A stretch of 64,000 nucleotides of DNA, from positions 1 through 64,000 of the forward strand of contig JAFSCU010000043.1 of the NCBI GenBank assembly GCA_017436575.1. Direction: 5' to 3'. Shown here one piece after another: positions 16,799-24,276 of this stretch; the stretch's first letter is position 1, and the number at the start of each line of letters is the position of its first letter. The stretch is from Oscillospiraceae bacterium (GTDB taxonomy: Bacteria; Bacillota; Clostridia; Oscillospirales; Ruminococcaceae). The notes beneath the pieces are model-generated. The model saw only the letters and a list, made by a program, of their open reading frames with translations, did no database searches and was not told the DNA's origin. A program made the position numbers and the translations under genes.

Positions 16799-17640
16799 TG
16801 AAAAACAAAAACAAAACAATAGATACCGTTTGGTCATGTATCCTTGCAGTTGCATCTGTATTATATATGTATCCGATAGTTATGATTCTGTTCAACTCTT
16901 TTAAACAGGAACGTGCTATCACCACAAATGCAGCTTTTAAACTTCCTACAGCTGAAACTTTTGCCGGTCTGGAAAACTATGTAAACGCAGTTGCATCAAA
17001 AGGTTTTCTGCAGTCACTTGGCTACAGCTTCCTTATTACTGTATCATCAGTTCTTGCAATTCTGCTGTTCTGCTCAATGTGTTCCTGGTACATTACCAGA
17101 GTACAGGGCTTTATTTCCAACGGTCTTTATATGTTGTTTGCATTTTCAATGGTTGTTCCATTTCAGATGGTTATGTTTACACTGTCACAGACAGCTGACC
17201 AGCTGAAACTGAACAAACCATGGAATATCTGGATTATTTATCTTGGCTTTGGTGCTGGTCTTGCCACATTTATGTTTGCAGGGTTTATGAAGTCAATTCC
17301 TCTGGAAGTTGAAGAAGCATCAATGATAGATGGCTGTAATCCATTGCAGACATATTTCCTTATTGTTATGCCTATGCTTAAACCTACTATGGTTTCTGTT
17401 GGTATTCTTGAAGCAATGTGGGTATGGAATGACTATCTGCTTCCAACTCTTGTTCTTGACATCAAGAAATTCAAAACAATACCAATGCTTATCCAGTATT
17501 TCCGTGGCAGCTACGGCCGTGTAGAAATGGGTCCTATGATGGCATGTATTATGCTTACAATCATTCCTATTGTAATTATCTACCTGCTGGGTCAGAAACA
17601 TATTATCAAAGGTGTTGCAGCCGGCGCTGTTAAAGGTTAA
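16798..17640 (+). CDS. carbohydrate ABC transporter permease (MalG-like)
   Basis: A 280-residue permease of the CUT1 MalG branch with six helices. The EAA loop core is EVEEASMIDGCNPLQ, followed by MPMLKPTM. The start codon overlaps the preceding stop (TAATG) and the ribosome-binding site AAGGAGG lies inside the upstream gene. The stop in turn overlaps the LacI gene start by one base, so the three genes are tightly coupled. It pairs with the MalF-like subunit to form the membrane channel for the sugar. Confidence 0.92.
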   Translation: MKNKNKTIDTVWSCILAVASVLYMYPIVMILFNSFKQERAITTNAAFKLPTAETFAGLENYVNAVASKGFLQSLGYSFLITVSSVLAILLFCSMCSWYITRVQGFISNGLYMLFAFSMVVPFQMVMFTLSQTADQLKLNKPWNIWIIYLGFGAGLATFMFAGFMKSIPLEVEEASMIDGCNPLQTYFLIVMPMLKPTMVSVGILEAMWVWNDYLLPTLVLDIKKFKTIPMLIQYFRGSYGRVEMGPMMACIMLTIIPIVIIYLLGQKHIIKGVAAGAVKG

Positions 17641-18650
17641 TGAAAATTACCATAAAGGATATAGCCAGGGAATCAGGTTATGCAGTGGGAACTGTCTCCC
17701 GCGTGCTTAATAATCGTCCTGATGTATCCGAAACAGCAAGGAAGAGCATTATGGAAGTTGTTAATAAATACAATTTCCGTCTTAACAGCAATGCAAAACA
17801 TCTCAAACAACAGGCTGGCAGTTCAATAGCAATTATTGTAAAAGGCGCTACAAATATGCTTTTTGCGTCTATGTTGGGCCAGATGCAGAATGATATTGAA
17901 AACAAAGGCTATGAATGTTTGATTTATTATATCAATGAAACTGATAATGAACTGGAAGAGGCGATTCAGCTTTGTAACGACAGAAAACCTATGGGTATTC
18001 TGTTTCTGGGCAGTAATCATCAGGTATTTATGCAGCAGTTTTCCAGCATAGATATACCTTGTGTGTTGGTTACAAACTCTGGTGAAAGCCTGAATTATTC
18101 CAATCTTTCCAGTGTCAGCACAGATGACTCTGATGGAGCCAGGGCAGCAGTGGAATATCTGCTGGAACTTGGCCACAGAAATATAGGTATATTGGGCGGT
18201 TATCTTGATGGTCCTGTAGCAGCTACCCGTTTGGATGGCTGTATAAAGGCTTTCAATAAATACAATGTACCTTTTGTACCTGAAATACAGTATGAACCAT
18301 CAATGTTCGTTATGTCCAGAGGTTACAAAGCGATGGAAAATCTGCTGGACAGAATGGATAACATCACTGCAGTTTTTGCAATGTCTGATGTTATGGCTAT
18401 GGGCGCTATGCGTGCGATAAAAGACCATGGCCTCAGAATACCTGATGATATTTCAGTTGTTGGCTATGATGGTATTGAACTGACAGAGTATCTGGTTACT
18501 AAACTTACTACAATTAGACAGAACAGGGAAGAAATTGCCAGACGCAGTATTGAAATACTTATTGATAAAATTGAAAATACAAACAGTATGGCAATTCACG
18601 AAGTTATCCCATTCCGGCTTATTCCCGGAGAAAGTACAAAATCACTCTGA
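17640..18650 (+). CDS. LacI-family transcriptional regulator
   Basis: A 336-residue regulator with an N-terminal helix-turn-helix (IKDIARESGYAVGTVSRVLNN, residues about 4-24) and hinge, followed by a periplasmic-binding-protein-like ligand domain. AVGTVSRVLN is the LacI recognition helix. It is translationally coupled to the second permease, so it is made as part of the operon it most likely controls. The likely operator is the palindrome at 14523-14536; a near copy at 35318-35331 could be a second target. The inducer is presumably the transported glucan or a breakdown product. Confidence 0.9.
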   Translation: MKITIKDIARESGYAVGTVSRVLNNRPDVSETARKSIMEVVNKYNFRLNSNAKHLKQQAGSSIAIIVKGATNMLFASMLGQMQNDIENKGYECLIYYINETDNELEEAIQLCNDRKPMGILFLGSNHQVFMQQFSSIDIPCVLVTNSGESLNYSNLSSVSTDDSDGARAAVEYLLELGHRNIGILGGYLDGPVAATRLDGCIKAFNKYNVPFVPEIQYEPSMFVMSRGYKAMENLLDRMDNITAVFAMSDVMAMGAMRAIKDHGLRIPDDISVVGYDGIELTEYLVTKLTTIRQNREEIARRSIEILIDKIENTNSMAIHEVIPFRLIPGESTKSL

Positions 18651-18670
18651 TTTGGAGGAAATTATTAAAA

Positions 18671-19789
18671 ATGGCAAGCATATCATTTAAAAATGTTAAA
18701 AAGACATATGATAATGGCGTGCAGGTTGTAAAAGGTTTTGACCTTGAAGTAGCAGACAAAGAGTTCATCGTTCTTGTTGGTGCTTCCGGCTGTGGTAAAT
18801 CCACAACACTGCGTATGATTGCAGGTCTGGAAGATATTACAGAAGGTGAACTGTGGATTGGCGACAGACTGGTAAACAACGTGCCACCAAAAGAAAGAGA
18901 TATTGCTATGGTTTTCCAAAGCTATGCTCTTTATCCACATATGACAGTTTATGACAATATGGCTTTTGCTCTTAAACTGGCAGGAGAATCAAAAGAAGTT
19001 ATTGATGAAAAAGTAAAAGAAGCAGCAGAAATCCTGGGCCTTACAGACTATCTGGACAGAAAACCAAAAGCTCTGTCCGGCGGTCAGCGTCAGCGTGTTG
19101 CTCTTGGTCGTGCTATGGTTAGAAAACCTGCAGTATTCCTGCTGGACGAACCACTTTCCAACCTGGACGCAAAACTGCGTACAGAAATGCGCAGCCAGCT
19201 GGCTCATCTTCATAAAAAACTGGGAACAACATTTGTTTATGTAACACACGACCAGACAGAAGCTATGACTCTGGGTACAAGAATCGTTGTTATGAATGCA
19301 GGTGTTATCCAGCAGGTTGATACACCAAGAAACCTTTATACAAAACCTGTAAACAAATTTGTTGCAGGCTTTATCGGTTCACCTACAATGAACTTCTCAG
19401 ATGCAGTTGTAGTTGAAAAAGAAGGTGGCGTATGGCTTGATTTCGCAGGTTATTCTGTAAAACTCAATGAAGAAAAAGCAGCTGTTCTCAAGGAAAAAGG
19501 CTATATCGGCAAAGAAGTTATTTTCGGCATCCGTCCTGAAGATGTTTACGAATATTCTGACTATCCAGAAAAAGAAAAAGCTGAAAATGCTTCACTTACA
19601 GCAGAAGTAGATATGTACGAGCTGCTGGGTTCAGATGTTATCCTTTACTTCTATGTTGGTGAAAACAAATTTACAGCTATCGTAAACCCTGCTACAGAAG
19701 CAAGAACAGGCGATACAGTAAAATTTGCATTTGATGTAAACAATATGCACATCTTTGATAAAGAAACAGAATACATCATTTGCCACTAA
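18671..19789 (+). CDS. carbohydrate ABC transporter ATP-binding protein (MsmX/MsmK/UgpC/MalK type)
   Basis: A 372-residue ATPase. Walker A is GASGCGKST (38-46), the Q-loop is VFQSYALYPHMTVYDN, the signature is LSGGQRQR (about 135-142), Walker B is FLLDEPLSNLDA, and the switch His lies in YVTHDQTEA. The C-terminal third is a MalK-type OB-fold regulatory domain. GGAGG precedes the start. Such ATPases often serve several sugar importers in Bacillota, but this one lies within the operon, 20 bp after the LacI gene and 22 bp before malQ. Confidence 0.92.
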   Translation: MASISFKNVKKTYDNGVQVVKGFDLEVADKEFIVLVGASGCGKSTTLRMIAGLEDITEGELWIGDRLVNNVPPKERDIAMVFQSYALYPHMTVYDNMAFALKLAGESKEVIDEKVKEAAEILGLTDYLDRKPKALSGGQRQRVALGRAMVRKPAVFLLDEPLSNLDAKLRTEMRSQLAHLHKKLGTTFVYVTHDQTEAMTLGTRIVVMNAGVIQQVDTPRNLYTKPVNKFVAGFIGSPTMNFSDAVVVEKEGGVWLDFAGYSVKLNEEKAAVLKEKGYIGKEVIFGIRPEDVYEYSDYPEKEKAENASLTAEVDMYELLGSDVILYFYVGENKFTAIVNPATEARTGDTVKFAFDVNNMHIFDKETEYIICH

Positions 19790-19811
19790 TACATTATAAG
19801 GAAAATTTATT

Positions 19812-21293
19812 ATGAGAAGTAACGGCATTTTAATGCATATATCTTCACTTCCATCACCGCATGGCATCGGCAGTATGGGTAAACCTGCCAGAGAATTTGC
19901 GGATTTTCTGGCAGATGCCGGCCAGAAATACTGGCAGATTCTTCCTGTTTGCCCAACAGGATATGGTGACAGCCCTTATCAGTCCTTTTCAACAAATGCA
20001 GGCAACCCTTATTTTATTGACCTTGATGAATTGAAAAATGATGGTCTGCTTCTGGCTGAAGAATATGAAAATATTGATTGGGAATCAGCTGCAGATGACA
20101 TAAACTACGGTGCTCTTTATAATAAACGTTATCCGGTGCTCAGATTGGCAGTGGAACGCTTTGTTAAAAATCCTGCTGATGACTATGAAAATTTCTGCCA
20201 GGAAAATTCTTTCTGGCTGGATGACTATGCACTGTTTATGGCGTTAAAAAATGCCTTTGGCGGCGTTTCCTGGCATAATTGGGAACGGGGTATAAGAAAC
20301 AGGGAAGAGACAGCAATGGCCAAAGCAAAGGCCGATTATGCAGAAGATATTACTTTCTGGAAAGTATTGCAGTATCTTTTCTTTAAACAGTGGAAACAGC
20401 TGCGAGAATATGTAAACGGAAAAGGTATAAAATTTATTGGTGACCTGCCAATCTATGTTTCACTTGACGGTGTGGATGCCTGGTCACAGCCACAGCTTTT
20501 CCAGCTGGATGAAAACAGATATCCTGTTGAAGTTGCCGGTTGCCCGCCGGATGGATTCTCTGCTGATGGTCAGCTGTGGGGCAATCCGCTGTATGACTGG
20601 GATTATATGGAAAAAGACGGTTACAGCTGGTGGATTAAAAGAATAGAATATCTGTGCAGCGTTTATGATGTGCTGCGCATAGACCATTTCCGTGGCTTTG
20701 AATCCTACTATGCTATCCCTTATGGTGATACAACAGCTAAAAACGGCTATTGGAAACAGGGCCCATCAATGAAACTGTTTAATGCTATAGAAGAAAAAAT
20801 AGGCAGACAGCCTATTATTGCAGAAGATTTGGGTTATCTGACACCTGAAGTTAAAAAGATGCTGGAAGACAGTGGTTTCCCGGGTATGAAAGTTCTGGAA
20901 TTCGGTTTTGATACCCGTGATGCAAACAGCAGTGAATATCTGCCATACAAATATCCTGTAAACTGTGTTGCTTATATAGGTACACATGACAATGATACTG
21001 CTATGGGATGGATGGAAACAGCCAACGCTGAAGATATTGCTCTTGCAAAAGAATATCTTTACCTTAATGAAGAAGAAGGATATAACTGGGGTCTTATGCG
21101 TTCACTGTGGATAACAGCAGCAGATACAACTATTGTTCAGGCACAGGATTTACTTGGTCTGGGTAGTGAGGCCCGTATAAATACACCATCATCAGTTGGC
21201 AAAAACTGGCGTTGGCGTGCACTTCCTGGTGTTTTCACCAAAGAACTTGCAGTAAAACTTCATCATAAGATGAAACTTTACGGCAGACTATAA
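19812..21293 (+). CDS. malQ: 4-alpha-glucanotransferase (amylomaltase, GH77)
   Basis: A 493-residue GH77 enzyme that transfers alpha-1,4-glucan segments between maltodextrins in the cytoplasm. Start RSNGILMHISSLPSPHGIG and WQILPVCPTGYGDSPYQSFS are typical. The catalytic nucleophile Asp lies in LRIDHFRGFESYYAIP, the acid/base Glu in IAEDLG, and the third carboxylate in THDNDTAMGW. The length is usual for the family. As the last gene of the operon it fixes the likely substrate as maltodextrin or another starch-derived glucan. A terminator follows directly. Confidence 0.95.
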   Translation: MRSNGILMHISSLPSPHGIGSMGKPAREFADFLADAGQKYWQILPVCPTGYGDSPYQSFSTNAGNPYFIDLDELKNDGLLLAEEYENIDWESAADDINYGALYNKRYPVLRLAVERFVKNPADDYENFCQENSFWLDDYALFMALKNAFGGVSWHNWERGIRNREETAMAKAKADYAEDITFWKVLQYLFFKQWKQLREYVNGKGIKFIGDLPIYVSLDGVDAWSQPQLFQLDENRYPVEVAGCPPDGFSADGQLWGNPLYDWDYMEKDGYSWWIKRIEYLCSVYDVLRIDHFRGFESYYAIPYGDTTAKNGYWKQGPSMKLFNAIEEKIGRQPIIAEDLGYLTPEVKKMLEDSGFPGMKVLEFGFDTRDANSSEYLPYKYPVNCVAYIGTHDNDTAMGWMETANAEDIALAKEYLYLNEEEGYNWGLMRSLWITAADTTIVQAQDLLGLGSEARINTPSSVGKNWRWRALPGVFTKELAVKLHHKMKLYGRL

Positions 21294-21300
21294 TATAATC

Positions 21301-21330
21301 AGAGGTATGTAATCATACCTCTTTTTATTT
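21301..21330 (+). terminator. rho-independent terminator after malQ
   Basis: A 9-bp stem (AGAGGTATG / CATACCTCT) around TAAT with a T-rich tail. Confidence 0.85.
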
Positions 21331-21379
21331 TGTGATTTATAATATATAATATAGACAGTACATTGAAAGGAGCAAGGTT

Positions 21380-23737
21380 ATGCATGTAAAAATTGCAATC
21401 AAAAAACTGGTTGAATTTATTTTGCGACAGGGCAGTATAGATTCCCGTTTTACTGGCACAGACAGAGCATTGCTGGGCTCCAGAATACACAGGAAATTAC
21501 AGAAAGAAGCTGGCAAAAACTATAAGTCAGAGCAATTTCTTACAATGGATATATGTGAAGCTGATATACTTTACACTGTTCACGGCAGGGCAGACGGTAT
21601 TATCAGGGAACAGGATACGGTTACAATAGATGAAATCAAGACAGTATCTACTCCGATAGAGCTGATTGATGAAAATTACAGCAAAGCACATTGGGCACAA
21701 GGCTGTTTTTATGGCTATATTGTATGCAAAAATGAAAATCTGTCACAGATAAATATACAGCTTACTTACTATAACATTGATACTGATGAGGTAAAAAGAA
21801 TAATAAAACTGTTTAATGTAAAACAGCTGGAAGAAATTGTTTATAATGTTTTGAAAGAATACAGAAAATGGGCCGTGCTCTCCAATGAGTGGAAAGACAG
21901 GAGAAATACATCATTGAGAGCACTGCAGTTTCCTTTTACACAGTACCGACAGGGGCAGAGACAGCTTGCCGTGGCTGTTTATAAAACAATCAGGGATAAT
22001 GACAGGCTTTTTGCCTGTGCTCCAACAGGAACAGGTAAAACCATGTCTACTATTTTTCCAAGTCTTAAAGCTATGGGAGAAAACTTTACTGACAAGGTTT
22101 TTTACTTGACGGCTAAAACTATCACATCTGTAGCTGCTAATGAAGCATTAGGTATAATTTATAATAAAATGCCGGATATTGCTTTGAAAACCCTTACTGT
22201 TACAGCAAAAGATAAAGCATGTTTTCTTGAAAAAAGAAAATGTGACCCTGTTTCATGCCCTTATGCAAAGGATTATTTTGATAAAATCAATAATGCTCTA
22301 TATGATGCATTGCAACAAAACAATGTTTTCTCGCTTGAAGTGATTGAAAATGTTGCCAGACAGAACAGTCTTTGTCCGTATGAGTTGTCTCTTGATATAA
22401 GTGAATGGTGTGATGTAATAATCTGTGACTACAACTATCTTTTTGATCCACAGGCCAGATTACAGCGATTTTTTGAAAATCGAAAAGGTGAATATACTTT
22501 CCTTATAGATGAAGCACATAATCTGCCTGACAGAGCAAGGGAAATGTATTCCTGCCAGATAGATAAAAAAAGTTATTTTGAAATCAAAAAATCAACTGAT
22601 AAAAAAGAGAAAAAATTAATAAAGTCATTAAATGCAATAAACAATATGTTTATTGACTATCGTCACAAATTCGATAATTTGGAAGAAAACAGACTGGTGT
22701 TACAGGAGTTGCCGTCAGATATTGAAAAGCCGCTGAGAAACTTTATAAAAGAAGCTGCTGATTATTTTGATAAACATAAGAAAGAAGAACCTGATGAAAA
22801 TCTGCAGACATTGTATTTTGAATCTAAATTTTTTATAAAGATTCTGGAAGAATACAATGAAAAATATATGACAATAGTTTCAAAATATGGCGACAATGTT
22901 GTAATAAAGCTGTATTGCACCGACCCAAGCGAAAATATAGACAGCTGTCTTGATTTTGGCAACAGCGCTGTCGCTTTTTCTGCCACACTTAATCCTGTCA
23001 GTTACTATAAACAGCAGATTGGTGGAATAGGGGAAATGATTTCAGTACAAAGTCCTTTTCCACAGGAAAACCTGGGATTGTTTGTTGCCGACAGAATAAG
23101 TACCAGATATACAGACAGGGATAAAAGTATAGAGGAAATTACCAATATGATTTATACTGTGGTTTCACAGAAAAAAGGCAATTATATTGTGTATTTCCCA
23201 AGTTACAGTTATATGGCAGCAGGTTATGAAAACTTTTGTGAAAAATACAATGCTATAAATACAGTGATTCAGCAGAAAGATATGACACAGGAACAACGTA
23301 CAGAGTTTATTTCTCAGTTTGACCGGAAAAATGCTGATACTCTGGTTGGATTCTGTGTTATGGGTGGCATTTATGGTGAGGGAATAGACCTGACAGGAGA
23401 CAGACTTATTGGATGTATAATAGTAGGTGTAGGATTGCCGCAGATTAATCCACAGTTGAACACATTAATGGAATATTACGATAAGCAGGGAGAAAACGGT
23501 TTTGCCTATGCATATCAGTATCCGGGCATGAATAAAGTTATGCAGGCTGCAGGCAGGGTAATACGAACTGAAAATGACAGGGGCGTTGTACTGCTGATAG
23601 ACAGCCGTTTCACTACTGACAGGTATATAACCAATATGCCCCGTCACTGGTCACATCTGAAAACTGTGAGAAACAGCAGTGATTTAAAAGAAAAAATAAA
23701 AGATTTCTGGAACAATAACAAAACACCGATGGCATAA
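21380..23737 (+). CDS. DinG/XPD-type superfamily 2 helicase with N-terminal RecB-like nuclease domain
   Basis: 785 residues. Residues about 1-150 look like a PD-(D/E)XK nuclease of the RecB type: a GSRIHRKLQKEAG helix, HGRADG, DEIKTVST and AQGCFYGYIV supply the H, D, E-x-K and Q-x3-Y motifs. The helicase core follows: Walker A APTGTGKT (about 214-221), a cysteine set (CFLEKRKCDPVSC and later SLCPYEL) that would bind a 4Fe-4S cluster as in XPD/DinG, DEAH (about 377-380), and C-terminal motifs ending in QAAGRVIRTENDRG. A role in DNA repair, unwinding and trimming recombination or replication intermediates, is likely by family. GGAGC precedes the ATG. The gene is monocistronic. Confidence 0.85.
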   Translation: MHVKIAIKKLVEFILRQGSIDSRFTGTDRALLGSRIHRKLQKEAGKNYKSEQFLTMDICEADILYTVHGRADGIIREQDTVTIDEIKTVSTPIELIDENYSKAHWAQGCFYGYIVCKNENLSQINIQLTYYNIDTDEVKRIIKLFNVKQLEEIVYNVLKEYRKWAVLSNEWKDRRNTSLRALQFPFTQYRQGQRQLAVAVYKTIRDNDRLFACAPTGTGKTMSTIFPSLKAMGENFTDKVFYLTAKTITSVAANEALGIIYNKMPDIALKTLTVTAKDKACFLEKRKCDPVSCPYAKDYFDKINNALYDALQQNNVFSLEVIENVARQNSLCPYELSLDISEWCDVIICDYNYLFDPQARLQRFFENRKGEYTFLIDEAHNLPDRAREMYSCQIDKKSYFEIKKSTDKKEKKLIKSLNAINNMFIDYRHKFDNLEENRLVLQELPSDIEKPLRNFIKEAADYFDKHKKEEPDENLQTLYFESKFFIKILEEYNEKYMTIVSKYGDNVVIKLYCTDPSENIDSCLDFGNSAVAFSATLNPVSYYKQQIGGIGEMISVQSPFPQENLGLFVADRISTRYTDRDKSIEEITNMIYTVVSQKKGNYIVYFPSYSYMAAGYENFCEKYNAINTVIQQKDMTQEQRTEFISQFDRKNADTLVGFCVMGGIYGEGIDLTGDRLIGCIIVGVGLPQINPQLNTLMEYYDKQGENGFAYAYQYPGMNKVMQAAGRVIRTENDRGVVLLIDSRFTTDRYITNMPRHWSHLKTVRNSSDLKEKIKDFWNNNKTPMA

Positions 23738-23756
23738 TACCATCGGTGTTTCGTTT
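23722..23756. terminator. bidirectional terminator
   Basis: AACACCGATGG and CCATCGGTGTT form an 11-bp stem between the convergent helicase and M23 lipoprotein genes, with T-rich flanks. Confidence 0.85.
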
Positions 23757-23779
23757 ATCTAAATGATTATCAGGAAAAA

Positions 23780-24265
23780 TCATTTATACCATTCTACAGG
23801 GTCGTGGTTTGTATCTTCACTTCTTACTTCAAAGTGCAGGTGTGGACCGGTGGACTGTCCTGTGTTGCCCACATAACCAATTACATCACCTTTTTTTACC
23901 ACATCACCTTTTTCTACCGTAAGGCTCTGGCAATGGGCGTACAGTGTATCACAACTTTCATGGCTTATAATACAGTGTATTCCATAACCCATATTCATTT
24001 CTACTGCAGTTGTTATTACACCACTGTCTGCGGCATATATTGCCACGCCTTCCGGGGCTGCTATATCCACGCCTTTATGCCCTTCATAGCTGCCATAACC
24101 GGCTGATATAACCGCATCTTTACAGTCAACCAAAGAAAGAACAAATTCTTCACCTTTCAGAGTTTTGTCATCATAGCTATTCATATTTTCAGTTGGTGAA
24201 CAGCCATTCAGTAAAAATATCAACATAATCATGAAAAGTGTAATCAGTATTTTACGATGTTTCAT
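23780..24265 (-). CDS. M23 (LytM-type) peptidase lipoprotein
   Basis: A 161-residue lipoprotein with a lipobox ending in LLNGC and a C-terminal LytM domain. The domain holds all the expected metal and catalytic residues: HKGVD (His and Asp ligands), LYAHC (catalytic His) and HLHF. It should cleave peptide cross-links of peptidoglycan at the outer face of the membrane, or regulate another such enzyme. The start is the ATG at 24265, preceded by GGAG; a longer frame to 24286 would put a polar stretch ahead of the signal peptide. It follows the M56-G5-M23 gene by 11 bp, so it is the third gene of that operon. Confidence 0.85.
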   Translation of the reverse strand: MKHRKILITLFMIMLIFLLNGCSPTENMNSYDDKTLKGEEFVLSLVDCKDAVISAGYGSYEGHKGVDIAAPEGVAIYAADSGVITTAVEMNMGYGIHCIISHESCDTLYAHCQSLTVEKGDVVKKGDVIGYVGNTGQSTGPHLHFEVRSEDTNHDPVEWYK

Positions 24266-24276
24266 AGCTTTCTCCG

